This document shows, one piece after another, positions 27,642 through 37,745 of a stretch of DNA of 64,000 nt. Source of the DNA: Thalassotalea_A litorea (lineage in GTDB: Bacteria; Pseudomonadota; Gammaproteobacteria; Enterobacterales; Alteromonadaceae). A program made the position numbers and the translations under genes. How positions within the stretch are numbered: the first letter of the stretch is position 1; each line of letters starts with the position of its first letter. The DNA lies in the NCBI RefSeq assembly GCF_043642205.1, contig NZ_JBHZSG010000011.1, forward strand, positions 39,802-103,801, given 5' to 3'. The notes below the pieces were generated by a model. It ran no database searches and was not told the origin of the DNA. It saw only the letters and a list, made by a program, of their open reading frames with translations.

Positions 27642-28070
27642 TTAATTAACCGCGCTGTCAATCCGTTGAATTAATCCCATAAAAATCAGTGGCCAGACAA
27701 TGATTAACAACAGATAAATCGCGGTTGTCAGGTTTATGGTGTTAGCCGTTAACGGTTCAAAAAACGCAACAATACCCTGATAGTCCCATAATGTTTTGTG
27801 ACGGTTACCGATGCAGTGCACCGCAATGATGATGCTAAGCATGGTGACTAACCATTTATGTGTCCGGGCATACATATAAGCACATATAAAAGGTATGATC
27901 GCCGCGCCTATCACACCTGAAAACAGCTTCCATGGGATCTGTTGCTTATCCATCTGACCCGCTAACCAATGTTCTAATTGCTTAGTCACAGGTAAATCAA
28001 AGGCCATCACCAGGTTGGCGTAACAATAACCAATACATAAGCTCAAAATAACCAAACGAAATAGCTTCAT
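27642..28070 (-). CDS. Small integral membrane protein of unknown function
   Basis: 142 aa with four probable transmembrane segments (about residues 5-24, 48-68, 72-88 and 112-135). AGAGA stands before the ATG. No family is recognised. It lies directly upstream of the small lipoprotein on the same strand (55 bp apart) and may be co-transcribed with it. Confidence 0.6.
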   Translation of the reverse strand: MKLFRLVILSLCIGYCYANLVMAFDLPVTKQLEHWLAGQMDKQQIPWKLFSGVIGAAIIPFICAYMYARTHKWLVTMLSIIIAVHCIGNRHKTLWDYQGIVAFFEPLTANTINLTTAIYLLLIIVWPLIFMGLIQRIDSAVN

Positions 28071-28260
28071 AATTGTTCTCTTTATATAGCATGCCTATGA
28101 CACGAACAACTTAACCCTAGATAACGGTTTGAAAGTTCCCCGTAATGACACCCTTAGCTCACTGTTATGACGTTGTAACACAAAATATCTGTTAACCCAA
28201 GCGCCTTCGAGAAAACAGATTCAACCCAGTTAAAGCTGGATGAAAACCTAAAAATTCGCT

Positions 28261-29331
28261 TTAAAACATCACTTGATAACCGAGGGTAAGCATCGAATCC
28301 ATCGCCATTTGCACGCCATTAACGTCTTCATATATGGGGAGTTCCCATTCTAGTGCAGCCCGATGTCCATGAGTAATAACGGTATTGATACCAAGTCCAA
28401 GATCAATGCGATCAAATCCATAATTATGAGGGTTAGCCGTAGTTATCGGAGCCATGATCTGTGGGTCCATACCTGCAATGCTTTTTTGGTGACGATAAGT
28501 CAATCGCATTGAAGCGCTAAAGCTATTTGATAGACGATAACCATACCAAGTTGCAAGACTTGCAAAATCGCCCCAACGGTAATCTTCTTCATTATCGTTA
28601 AGAACATGAGTATAAAGTCCCTGGGCGCCCCAGCTCATGTCTCTATGCGAGCCAAAATACGTCAACCCTGCCTGTAACTGATGGCTTCCGGTTCCTAGTT
28701 GCATTCCATAAGGCAAACGAATATCCATTCGCATGTTCATTGGCGTCAATACCTGATCACTTTGGTTTATATCTCCAAGTGGAATAAACCAATTGACATT
28801 TAGGTGTAAATGTTGATTTTTATCGGCATAAAGTCGATAGAGGCCACCAATACTACTATCTGATAATCCTGAACTGTTGGTATTGAACATACCTAAACGG
28901 TTAGTCCCCACTCCTGAGGAAAATGAAACCACATCCATAGACTTATCCACGTAATTCAACATTGCCATTAATGTCAAATCTTCAGTGGGTGCGTACATAA
29001 CACCTAACATATGCATTTGATTGATCATGTCATCAGGTACAACCCTTACCGTTGTAGGGCTCGATGGTGGGTTAGCAAAGGGATTTGTTATCTGAGTTAC
29101 AATGTCTTCTGGGCTTATACGTTTATCACCTTGCAACATGCCAGACATACTCATCTGCATATACCGATAAGACATCATCCACTTCCCCTCTTTGTGCATG
29201 TGCGCTCCCATAACACCGATGGGTGCTTTAGCTTGGGGCGCCATCATAGCCGCCATGTCAGCATTGGCCATACCACAGGAAAAAAGTAGCGCGATCCCAC
29301 CACCCAAGATTGTTATCAATTTTTTCATCAT
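28261..29331 (-). CDS. Methionine-rich outer-membrane transporter-like protein
   Basis: 356 aa from the ATG at 29331 (AGGA 4-5 bp upstream). The signal peptide ends at GMANA. The mature N-terminus is packed with Met and His (ADMAAMMAPQ, GAHMHKEGKWMMSYRYMQM). The rest is alternating amphipathic strands ending in LTLGYQVMF, a terminal phenylalanine as in beta-barrel proteins. It resembles the MetA-pathway phenol-degradation-type porin family (PF13557-like). Met/His-rich surfaces suggest copper or another soft metal, an inference strengthened only by the neighbouring DUF2946-like gene. Confidence 0.65.
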   Translation of the reverse strand: MMKKLITILGGGIALLFSCGMANADMAAMMAPQAKAPIGVMGAHMHKEGKWMMSYRYMQMSMSGMLQGDKRISPEDIVTQITNPFANPPSSPTTVRVVPDDMINQMHMLGVMYAPTEDLTLMAMLNYVDKSMDVVSFSSGVGTNRLGMFNTNSSGLSDSSIGGLYRLYADKNQHLHLNVNWFIPLGDINQSDQVLTPMNMRMDIRLPYGMQLGTGSHQLQAGLTYFGSHRDMSWGAQGLYTHVLNDNEEDYRWGDFASLATWYGYRLSNSFSASMRLTYRHQKSIAGMDPQIMAPITTANPHNYGFDRIDLGLGINTVITHGHRAALEWELPIYEDVNGVQMAMDSMLTLGYQVMF

Positions 29332-29455
29332 ACATCCTTTTATTTTATTCAATTTAATCAATTAGCAAACGATGCATAGATAAGCAGGTATTAGACTGGT
29401 TTGTTATCGAGACACCATGCTTAGAGAACAACATTTGTGAATGTTATTGGTTTCA

Positions 29456-29860
29456 TTAAACTGAAGGTGGCGCTCTTGTTTGATAACGTGTCGTTAATCG
29501 AGCATAGATAGGATTTTCAGGATGAACATATCGATTTGTTACAACTATCGAGGAGAAGCCAAAGTGATAGCTAGTTATAACGTTATTTTCAGGATCTACA
29601 GACGAGAACAGCAAGCAAGTTTTACAAATATTTAACGGTTCAATTTGACTCTCATCGACATCGACAAATACCAATTCACCTGACACAAAGTAGTGGTCCA
29701 GATCGATATACTTTACGCCTTGTCCTGTACAGATCATCGATACCGAACGGCCATCAAGACTTAGCTGTGTATCTTTATCGATTGCAAACGCACTAGTTAC
29801 ACTACTAAATAAGTGAACAATCAATAATGCCAGAACAATTGGATAACGTAACCGCTTCAT
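29456..29860 (-). CDS. Small exported protein, DUF2946-like
   Basis: 134 aa. The signal peptide is residues 1-26 (VLALLIVHLFSSVTSAFA). The mature protein has MICTGQGVKYIDLD and CKTC, a cysteine pattern like DUF2946 proteins, which often occur beside copper-linked receptors. The family assignment is by pattern only. It lies 125 bp upstream of the Met-rich barrel, same strand. Confidence 0.5.
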   Translation of the reverse strand: MKRLRYPIVLALLIVHLFSSVTSAFAIDKDTQLSLDGRSVSMICTGQGVKYIDLDHYFVSGELVFVDVDESQIEPLNICKTCLLFSSVDPENNVITSYHFGFSSIVVTNRYVHPENPIYARLTTRYQTRAPPSV

Positions 29861-29937
29861 AAAAATTATAATTTTTAAATCATACTGTTACCTTAAAATA
29901 TCGGCCAACAAAAATCATTAACTTTGTTTGCGGTTCG

Positions 29938-30555
29938 CTATTGGTATTGGGGCAATTGACAGTTTCCAGGTAATACTTTCCGTAATTCTGTAAGAGAAAA
30001 GGTAATGGGTTCTGGCTGAACCGATTGACCATTTATCTCCACTAGCGGCAACTGTAATGTGAATGTATCGGAATTTTCTGAAAACTGATCTTTAACGGAA
30101 ATACGATAGCCCACATCGACATCTCGTATTTCCTGAAAATATTTGATTGGTATTGTGCGGCCTGGCAGCAACCCTTCAATGGACTGTTTCTCGACGTGCT
30201 GGGTGCCCATGAAACGATACACCTGATCGATAACAAAAGTTTGTTTCAGATCATTCGCTGCAGTTAAAACAATGGACTTGTCCACAAATTTTAACGTGTT
30301 CTCTTGTGGTACAAAATAAGAAATCTGTGCTGAGAATTTGCCTTGCTCTATTTGCGAAAAATACGCGCTAGCTTCGATATACACCTTTTGATGCAAACTG
30401 ATGCGAATATGATCTTCAGGTCCCTTGCCGTTGCAGCTATTAGTGAAATTTTCAGCCATGCCCGATTGTGGTTGATAATACTCAACCGAGCTTTTACTGC
30501 ACGAAAATAGCAAACAAGCACTCATGCCAATCAAAACTCGTGAAATTTTCAACAT
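29938..30555 (-). CDS. Unknown lipoprotein
   Basis: 205 aa. The lipoprotein signal is clear: MLKISRVLIGMSACLLFSC with the acylated Cys at residue 19, followed by SKSS. The mature region is beta-rich with two more cysteines (NSCNGKG and GNCQLPQ) that could form a disulfide. I recognise no domain. It follows the WG-repeat protein on the same strand, 134 bp away. Confidence 0.6.
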   Translation of the reverse strand: MLKISRVLIGMSACLLFSCSKSSVEYYQPQSGMAENFTNSCNGKGPEDHIRISLHQKVYIEASAYFSQIEQGKFSAQISYFVPQENTLKFVDKSIVLTAANDLKQTFVIDQVYRFMGTQHVEKQSIEGLLPGRTIPIKYFQEIRDVDVGYRISVKDQFSENSDTFTLQLPLVEINGQSVQPEPITFSLTELRKVLPGNCQLPQYQ

Positions 30556-30689
30556 AGTACCCCTTTACCCAAATATCAATATGATTAAACAAAACTCATT
30601 GATTTGTATAGAAAATCAATAATATTTGCTAATGTTGTTCATTTAAGTCTAGGCAAAAGCGCTAAAATGTCATGCGGATTTTTGGCAAT

Positions 30690-32408
30690 CTACTTTAACA
30701 GAGCATGAATTGGAGGCGGAGAACCCCCTGCTGCTTCAGTTTGTTTGACCAAAACCCCTTCACTGTTGATCAATAACCAGGGGGAAACTGCCTGTTCATC
30801 TTCTCGCACCAGAATATGGTTATTTTCTACAAAACCTGCTTTTGCAAATTTTGCGGGTACGACCCAATCACCGGTTTTATTGATAACCCCGTAATTACCT
30901 TGGTATTTAACTCGTGTAATTTTTGAAGAGAAGCTTTGGATTTCCTCATACTTAGGTGGGATAACAACACTGAAGTTGGGATCCATTGCACCATAAAGAC
31001 CGTTGGTACTTTTAAAGATGATGCGCTCATGATGAAACCCGCCACGAAAAGAAACCACATCAGGCAAAGGCTTTCTGGTATTGAATCCACTGGTAATAAT
31101 TTGCCATTGTTCATCAACCAACTGCACCGCAGCTAGTCCTTGTTTAGAGAAGCCGGACGTTTGCAAATATTTTGCAGGACTTACCTGACTACCATTTTTA
31201 AGAGACACAAATTGCATTAATGGCTTAGGACAAAACCCCTTTGCACTATCTCCTGATGTAATGTCTGGTAATGAATTGACTTGCGTTGCATTACTTGTGG
31301 TTAATTCGGGTGTTGTTAACAATTCGTCGATTGAGCGTTGTGGTACTGCGCACAGTTCAGTTCTGACAAAACCATAATCCGGTGCGATACCATGGCATTT
31401 ATCAATGATCTTAAACATCGAGGTACCACTAAACCAACTGCCCATCACCTGTTTAAGATCTTCGGACCTGGCACATGTACGGTTTGTATCGGGATTTACG
31501 CTAACATGCGATGCAAAAGATAGATTGGCGGTAAAACGTTGTTCAATTTTATTTGTTCCTTCAGCCAAGCGTTTTTGCTCATACAAATTCTGCATAAACA
31601 AATCAAATTGCTGATCATTAAACCCATGGTCGTTGCTATAGACAGCGTCCGGCACATAGTTTTGTTGAAGATCGTTTACTCCATTACTCAACAGTTTTTG
31701 CTGAGCCAGGTCAGCCAGCCATACTTTAAACCCTGACAGATCAATCTCTATATCAACGATATGTGGCGGCTGTTGCGCAATTTTCATTGTCGTGTCTTTG
31801 CGTAATACACCAACAAATTCATAAACCACATCTTTTGCCAACGTTTCATTTACGTATTGATTATCAACACTATTGATAATCAGATTTTGCCAACCTTCGA
31901 TAGCGGGCATATTCTGACTTACGGCCGTTTGAGACGATGGCGAAAATTTGCCAAGGTTGCATGCTAAGCCAAAGTTGTTCCGTCTATCCAGAGCGAACTG
32001 GGCATGTAACTGCTGCAATGAAATCGTGTTAATCACCGCATCAGGAATATCTTTAGCGAATTGCTGAACATTGATACCAGCAAGCTCAGCGTCTTGCTCC
32101 GGGATGGTAATATCAATCAGTTTCCAGGTACCAGAGCATAGGTAAAATGGCGCACCTTTTACAATCCCCATGCTCAAATTACTATCCAGCTCCAGACGAA
32201 CATGATACCCAGTTATCGCATCGGTACCTTGCCAATTCGAAGATACATAACGAATTTCTTTGGGTTCTATTGATTTTTGAGGGCTGGCAAGTACATGACC
32301 GGAGGCAAAAGCTCCCATCAGACAAACTATGAAAACGTTCGGCGAGCAGGTTCTTATCGTCGAATAACATTTTTGAAATATAGCAAGGTGGCTTTTAGCC
32401 TTGTTCAC
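30690..32408 (-). CDS. Exported WG-repeat-containing protein
   Basis: 572 aa. A hydrophobic segment at about residues 24-41 (VFIVCLMGAFASGHVLA) acts as a signal sequence. Most of the protein is unrecognised. The C-terminal 140 residues hold WG-type (KWG) repeats: LYGAMDPNFSVVIPPKYEEI and YGVINKTGDWVVPAKFA. Several cysteines suggest disulfides in the periplasm. The ATG overlaps the stop of the upstream lipoprotein gene (ATGA), so the pair is probably made together. Confidence 0.65.
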   Translation of the reverse strand: MNKAKSHLAIFQKCYSTIRTCSPNVFIVCLMGAFASGHVLASPQKSIEPKEIRYVSSNWQGTDAITGYHVRLELDSNLSMGIVKGAPFYLCSGTWKLIDITIPEQDAELAGINVQQFAKDIPDAVINTISLQQLHAQFALDRRNNFGLACNLGKFSPSSQTAVSQNMPAIEGWQNLIINSVDNQYVNETLAKDVVYEFVGVLRKDTTMKIAQQPPHIVDIEIDLSGFKVWLADLAQQKLLSNGVNDLQQNYVPDAVYSNDHGFNDQQFDLFMQNLYEQKRLAEGTNKIEQRFTANLSFASHVSVNPDTNRTCARSEDLKQVMGSWFSGTSMFKIIDKCHGIAPDYGFVRTELCAVPQRSIDELLTTPELTTSNATQVNSLPDITSGDSAKGFCPKPLMQFVSLKNGSQVSPAKYLQTSGFSKQGLAAVQLVDEQWQIITSGFNTRKPLPDVVSFRGGFHHERIIFKSTNGLYGAMDPNFSVVIPPKYEEIQSFSSKITRVKYQGNYGVINKTGDWVVPAKFAKAGFVENNHILVREDEQAVSPWLLINSEGVLVKQTEAAGGSPPPIHALLK

Positions 32409-33340
32409 AGCATTGCCCTCGCCTGATGTTGATATTGTTGTGAGCTCGCAGTTGCCAGATATTTTTTAGCATAGGCTTTAGCTTTTTCACTGTCGCCTGC
32501 CATTAAGTATATGGATGCCATATGATAGTAAAAGTTCCCAGGAACTTGTTCACCGCTGGCTTCGATTTTCACCATATTTTCTAAAGCACAATCGACATCA
32601 CTCACTGGTAAACATTGTGCGATACGGTCCAGCCATTGTTGGATATTGTTTACCGGCTTTTGCCAGCGTTCAGTCGACAGACTCATTAAATTAAAGATGT
32701 ACTGGTCAAATACAACTTTGTGGCTGTATTGATGATGTGAATTGGTAAAGTCTATTTTTAATATGGCTTTTTCTGGTTCGATGGGTGCTTGCTCTAACGC
32801 AGTTTTAAGATCGACGTAAATCTTCTGGTTTTTGACATACCAGTTAACCGGTATTGTCACAATCTGTTGCTGTTGTTTTACCTGCAGCTTTGCCGATATC
32901 TCACCTAACCGCGGCGCATAAGGATGGCGTTCTTTTTTCGTTTCGCCAGTAAATCCAATAAACGTAACTTCCCCGGGTTTCACTAACCAGTCAACAGCAG
33001 AGTATGCACATTCAGCTTGGCTGATACTACATTGGGTTTCAGCCAACATGTTATTCCAGGTTAATGGTTTTTCCGTGCCCAGATATTCAATCTTTTGCTG
33101 CATTAATTTTTGTTGCAGCTCCACTTCCTGAAACAGGTCAATAATCCAGATGTTATTGACGAGTCTACCGTCTCGAAAATCTATACCGCTAACCGCGTTT
33201 TGGCTTGTTTCTGAGAATATTTGCCAGCTAACACTCTCTTTTAGTTCCGCTTTATAAAATTGCGGTGATTCTGTTGTCGAACAGGCGAACAGCAATTGAG
33301 CGAGCATAAAAATACTAAATAATTGGAGTGATTTAACCAT
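32405..33340 (-). CDS. Unknown lipoprotein with C-terminal TPR-like helices
   Basis: 311 aa from ATG 33340; a GTG at 33391 is in frame but would place 17 residues before the lipoprotein signal (MVKSLQLFSIFMLAQLLFAC, Cys at residue 20). The C-terminal part (FYYHMASIYLMAGDSEKAKA) looks like one TPR helix pair. The middle is beta-rich and unrecognised. Coupled to the WG-repeat gene by a 4-bp overlap. Confidence 0.6.
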   Translation of the reverse strand: MVKSLQLFSIFMLAQLLFACSTTESPQFYKAELKESVSWQIFSETSQNAVSGIDFRDGRLVNNIWIIDLFQEVELQQKLMQQKIEYLGTEKPLTWNNMLAETQCSISQAECAYSAVDWLVKPGEVTFIGFTGETKKERHPYAPRLGEISAKLQVKQQQQIVTIPVNWYVKNQKIYVDLKTALEQAPIEPEKAILKIDFTNSHHQYSHKVVFDQYIFNLMSLSTERWQKPVNNIQQWLDRIAQCLPVSDVDCALENMVKIEASGEQVPGNFYYHMASIYLMAGDSEKAKAYAKKYLATASSQQYQHQARAML

Positions 33341-33483
33341 GCTGTTTAGTGACTTCAGAATCGTTGTTAATCGGACTGAATAGCCTACCACAGCTAGCTG
33401 TTAGTGCCAGTGATATCTGTTAACAATGGAAGATATTCGTGTTCTGTTAACTTGGTGTTTACAACTCGACATCTGGGCAACTT

Positions 33484-33978
33484 TTATCGGTCTATTATCG
33501 TGTGCCAATAACCCACATCGTGCCACTTTGAAAATTTAAATCCCACTTCAGGAAAATGCGCGGCTTTTTTCATGCCAAGTTTTTCATGCAAGGCAACACT
33601 TGCGGCATTAGGTAATGTAATAACGGCAAGAGCACAATGGATATCCAGCTTACCAAGCCGCTGAAAAAGTTCCTGGTAAAGGCGATAGCCGATCCCTTTT
33701 CCTTTGTGGTTGGGATGCAGGTAGACCGTCACTTCCACAGCGTGTCGGTACGCGGATCGCTCTTTCCATTGATTGGCATAGGCATAGCCAAGTAATTGCC
33801 CATTTTCGATAAACACGATCCAGGGCAGTCCCAGCGTCTGAGTGATATGGGCTAGGCGATTTTTGCAGGTTTTGATATCAATTAACGTTTCTTCAAAGGT
33901 TATTGACGAGTCTTTAATGTAAGTGTTGTATATATCGGTAATCGCTGTTGCGTCATCGATCATGGCTTCGCGTATCAT
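33484..33978 (-). CDS. GNAT acetyltransferase, phosphinothricin/methionine-sulfoximine type
   Basis: 164 aa. IREAMIDDATAITDIYN and SSITFEET at the N-terminus, the acetyl-CoA loop VYLHPNHKGKGIGYRLY and LGMKKAAHFPEVGFKF at the C-terminus are typical of the PAT/YncA (MddA) subfamily, which acetylates phosphinothricin, methionine sulfone or sulfoximine. The real substrate is not deducible. Confidence 0.88.
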   Translation of the reverse strand: MIREAMIDDATAITDIYNTYIKDSSITFEETLIDIKTCKNRLAHITQTLGLPWIVFIENGQLLGYAYANQWKERSAYRHAVEVTVYLHPNHKGKGIGYRLYQELFQRLGKLDIHCALAVITLPNAASVALHEKLGMKKAAHFPEVGFKFSKWHDVGYWHTIIDR

Positions 33979-34063
33979 GGGACAGAAGTGTGTTATTCGG
34001 CAGTTTAAATTTGTTGGAAATTACTCGAATCCAAACTAGAGTTCAACAGTTGTCACAGACAAT

Positions 34064-34663
34064 TTATACCGGGCAACGAGCAAAACTGTAAAATACGCTT
34101 TCCCAGGCCAATTCTTGTTCAAAAATTGGTATTTGCGTCGATGGTGCAGTTAAGTGAGTCTGGCGGCTGCTAATCGGGTTGTGGTAATTGAGCATGTAAT
34201 CTGGCTGGTATGACGGCTGACCAATACCACGCATTTTTCTACACAGGTATTGTCTTTCATCCGGGCTTTGAAACTTTACCAGCAAAGCCTGATGCAGCGC
34301 TTCAAGTTGTGAACCATTAAGCTTATTCAACGCCTTTATACGTGATCTCGCTGGAGCATGGTGTCGGACTTTACCGCTGACCCGCATGGTATCAAATTTA
34401 CCAAAGGACATCGCAATAAACATCAGCTCTGCGGCCCTGTCGTATTCTTTAAGATCAGCGCAACGCACTACCCGGTTATAAATCAGATCGGGGGCATCTT
34501 TATTGGTGAGCGTTTCGATGCCAGGACAACGATTTAGAACCGTGGTTGTCTGTTCCGCTTGGCTGATTGCCGTTTCTGGCAGCACGATAGATTCACTGGC
34601 CTGTTGCCCATATACCGTAAAATGAAACCCTAAAATACATACTACTAAGCTAGATTTACCCAT
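34064..34663 (-). CDS. Unknown exported protein
   Basis: 199 aa. A short signal peptide (residues 1-20, SLVVCILGFHFTVYGQQ) is followed by a helical domain with CPGIETL, NRVVRCADLKEYDRAAELMFIAM and YLCRKMRGIG, giving four or more cysteines. A Shine-Dalgarno (AGGA) lies 8 bp upstream. I do not recognise the family. Confidence 0.6.
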   Translation of the reverse strand: MGKSSLVVCILGFHFTVYGQQASESIVLPETAISQAEQTTTVLNRCPGIETLTNKDAPDLIYNRVVRCADLKEYDRAAELMFIAMSFGKFDTMRVSGKVRHHAPARSRIKALNKLNGSQLEALHQALLVKFQSPDERQYLCRKMRGIGQPSYQPDYMLNYHNPISSRQTHLTAPSTQIPIFEQELAWESVFYSFARCPV

Positions 34664-34906
34664 GAAAACATCCTGTTATGGTTTTTATTTAGCAGCGACT
34701 TCTATCTCCATCAATCGGAGCATTGCTATTGATTAGCGATTAATTAACTATAAATGATATCAAATAAGTTGCAATAGATGAGTCTACCCGACTCTTGCCA
34801 ATAACGGCTTGATTAACCAAGTTAACTCGCCATAAGACAGCATCGTTAATGGATTACACTCGATGGTAGAATAGGCATAGGTAAGCGAATAAAGACTAAA
34901 ATTTTC

Positions 34907-34936
34907 CCCAAAAAAAAGAGGCGTTATACGCCCCTT
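34907..34936 (-). terminator. Terminator of the yeaC-DUF349 unit
   Basis: On the minus strand, a GGCGTATAACGCC hairpin followed by TCTTTTTTTT, overlapping the stop codon of the DUF349 gene. The stem is short (about 5-6 bp with a small loop), but the T-run is strong. Confidence 0.75.
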
Positions 34937-37745
34937 AACAGTGAAACAATGGTTTTACCCGCGCCAACAAAGGCCGTTGCTCTTGGGGTAATGGCCCACA
35001 AGCTAACCATTGATGCAGTTTATCTTCAAGACTTACACTGACCCCGTTAAGCTTATCGTTTAACATCGCAAGTTGTATTTCCTGACGCCTGCTCGCTTCT
35101 TGCTTAGGTGAATCTACCTGAGCAAGAATTTCCATTTCCAGGGTTAATTGGTTTCGCTCTTGAGCGGCACGTGCCGGTGTAAACACCGAGATAATTGCCC
35201 GTCGGTTAGCGTTATTCAATTCATCAAAAGCTGACACTTCTTCCATAACCTGCTGCGGTTTTGTATCAGGTTCTATCATTTGAAAAACATCGAAAAGATG
35301 TTGATACTGCTTTACTTGTGATTGCGTACGAAGTGTTTTTTGTCGTTTACTAATTTGTGTCCGTAACTCATTAACTTTTTGCACTAGATTTTGATTGTCA
35401 AAACCTTGTCCCTGGTTTTTGATCTCTGGCAACAACGACTGAACATCTCGTTGCAGTCCCTGCATCGATTTTGCGTCAGCTTGCTGAATCTCATGTTGTA
35501 AAGTTTCGATACGTGACTGCCACAGATTTTGCAGCTTTTCTGATTGCGCTTTGTGTTCTTTGATCTGTTTGTCGCGCATTGCAAAGGCTTTATCATTAAT
35601 TGCCCGGAAGGTCTGCCAAAGCTGAGCATCGTTTTGTGGCCCCGAAAATCCAATATCACGCCATTGACGTTGCAATCGCTTTAATTCCTTGGTCGCAGCG
35701 TTAAAATCATTTGCTTCAAGCGCTTTTTCGGCTTGTGATATTAGCTTTTCCTTTAACGCCGTGCTTTCTCGTTGATACTCACGAATACGCGCCTTCATCG
35801 GTTCGACGATTTGTCGATATTGTTGCCGTAGCTGCTGATATTTGTCTCGTTCAACAGAACCTGATTGCTGCCATTGAACCGTTAACTTATTCAATTGGGT
35901 TGCTAGAGCGTTTAATGACTTTCCTTCGGCTTGTTGGATTTCCTGCCCTAAATCAGATAATGACGTTAACAGTGCTAATCTGGTGTTGTAATTTACTTTT
36001 CGAACTTCAGACTGTTCCGCATAATAGCTTCTGCAAGGGGCAAACGCCTGTTCGCACAGACGATTAAACGTTTGATTCAGTTGCCCTTCCTGTTCGCCTT
36101 CCGTTTTCCCTAAAGCCAACCAACGCTTCCGATACTCTTTTACCTGCTCAGATTGCGCCTTTATATCCTCTAAGGGTGTTTCAGCTAACGTTTGCAATTT
36201 GGCGATTATTGCCTGTTTTCTGGGAACAACGACAAATGATTCTAACGATTTTAACTCGTCTACACTGACAAGTGCTTTTTGATAATCATCAGAAAAAAGA
36301 TCTTGTTCAACGTCGGTCAGACCTTGGTACGCTGGCTGAATTTTTCGAAACACAGCCATTGCTGCTCGATATCTTCCGATCTTTACTAAACGCTCTAACT
36401 CAATAAAGCGTTGCTTAAACCAGTTCTGTTGCCCGCGTTTTTGCATACGCAAAGGTTTTAACGCAGCTTGCCACTGCCGGCTTATCGTTGTCGCAGCTTC
36501 ATTAATTGACTGCGGTAACCAATCCCCTAGGTTTTGTGAGCAGCTTCGCCATTGTTCGCGCCAATCTTTAAAGGTTTGTTCCGCCGGCAACAATTCCTCG
36601 ATGGAATCCGGTAATTTTTGCTCTGATAATTGAGAAATTAATCGCGTTGCAATGATCAACTGTTCGCGGATCCGGTCGGTTTGATTGATCAGTATGCTTG
36701 CTTTGCTCAACGCCTGGTCAACCTTATCTTGATAGCCTTTTATAGCCTCAACTGACTGCAGGAACTGTTCAAGTTGTGCGACGATTCGTTTCACATCATC
36801 AAGGCCACTATCTTCGGCAATCACCAATGATTGAGCGTCATGCAATTGTGCCAATAAGTCGTTAATATGCTGTTTTCGTTGCTGACGTTGTTGTTGCTGT
36901 TGTTCAAGCAGTTTCTGATGAGCCACTCGTTCCTTCATTTTCCCTAAATGCACGGTTAACTGTTGTTCAATCTGAGCGTGTTTTTCTAAAAACCCATGTT
37001 GTTCAGAATCACTTAACCACGAAAACTCCGCGCACAAATTTTGCCACTCGCGCTGCAGTTGATGATACTGGTCTAATACCAACTGAGCATCTTGTTGCTC
37101 CCGAAGCACCAGTAATTTCGATAGCATTAGTTGTGCATTTTTGCGGATTTTTTCGGGCATTTCCCTTTGCAGGGCCAAACGTTGCAATTTTTCATTAAGG
37201 GCTTGTTTTACTGGTTCGTGCAAAGCTTTGCTGGCCAGTTTAGATAACAGTTTTTCATCGCAAATTTTATCAATAATGACACACTGTACGTCACAGAATG
37301 ACGTTTGTTGAAATAAGCTGATTAATGTTCCCTGATGGTCCGCTATCGCGGCAAAATCTGACTCAAAAGACAATTCGGGCTCTAACTTAAACCACTGCAG
37401 TAAAAATTTCGAGCTGCTTTTGTCTTTTCGGATCCGTTGATAAAATTGTTGACGTTGGGCGACATCAAAACCATGACTAGGACCTAGCAGTTTTGCTTCA
37501 ATAAGGCTGGTCGCAATGGCCGCTAACGGCTGAGGATAACGAGGTGTGTCCACACTAAGCAGCAATGCCGGTGAGCTTATTGCCTGCAAAGCTTGTTTGC
37601 GAACGTGTAAATCCGGATCATCTTCTAAGATTTGTAAAAGAATCGGCTCGCAATCGCCTTTTTGTGCAAGTTCTCGTATTGCCTCAACACGAATCTTCGC
37701 ATCCTGGTGTTGCCATTTAGCTTTGCGCCACGTTTTAAATATCAT
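34935..37745 (-). CDS. Large coiled-coil protein with DUF349 repeats and N-terminal HEAT-like region
   Basis: 936 aa. Residues 1-70 look like HEAT/armadillo repeats (EAIRELAQKGDCEPILLQILEDD then HVRKQALQAI). The remainder is long, glutamine-rich helix with several DUF349 units, recognised by repeated W-R-x-x-W/LW-FR patterns such as DWREQWRSC, QRQWRDIGF and LWQTFRAINDKAF. DUF349 proteins are widespread in gammaproteobacteria, without a settled function. It overlaps yeaC by 4 bp. Confidence 0.88.
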   Translation of the reverse strand: MIFKTWRKAKWQHQDAKIRVEAIRELAQKGDCEPILLQILEDDPDLHVRKQALQAISSPALLLSVDTPRYPQPLAAIATSLIEAKLLGPSHGFDVAQRQQFYQRIRKDKSSSKFLLQWFKLEPELSFESDFAAIADHQGTLISLFQQTSFCDVQCVIIDKICDEKLLSKLASKALHEPVKQALNEKLQRLALQREMPEKIRKNAQLMLSKLLVLREQQDAQLVLDQYHQLQREWQNLCAEFSWLSDSEQHGFLEKHAQIEQQLTVHLGKMKERVAHQKLLEQQQQQRQQRKQHINDLLAQLHDAQSLVIAEDSGLDDVKRIVAQLEQFLQSVEAIKGYQDKVDQALSKASILINQTDRIREQLIIATRLISQLSEQKLPDSIEELLPAEQTFKDWREQWRSCSQNLGDWLPQSINEAATTISRQWQAALKPLRMQKRGQQNWFKQRFIELERLVKIGRYRAAMAVFRKIQPAYQGLTDVEQDLFSDDYQKALVSVDELKSLESFVVVPRKQAIIAKLQTLAETPLEDIKAQSEQVKEYRKRWLALGKTEGEQEGQLNQTFNRLCEQAFAPCRSYYAEQSEVRKVNYNTRLALLTSLSDLGQEIQQAEGKSLNALATQLNKLTVQWQQSGSVERDKYQQLRQQYRQIVEPMKARIREYQRESTALKEKLISQAEKALEANDFNAATKELKRLQRQWRDIGFSGPQNDAQLWQTFRAINDKAFAMRDKQIKEHKAQSEKLQNLWQSRIETLQHEIQQADAKSMQGLQRDVQSLLPEIKNQGQGFDNQNLVQKVNELRTQISKRQKTLRTQSQVKQYQHLFDVFQMIEPDTKPQQVMEEVSAFDELNNANRRAIISVFTPARAAQERNQLTLEMEILAQVDSPKQEASRRQEIQLAMLNDKLNGVSVSLEDKLHQWLACGPLPQEQRPLLARVKPLFHC

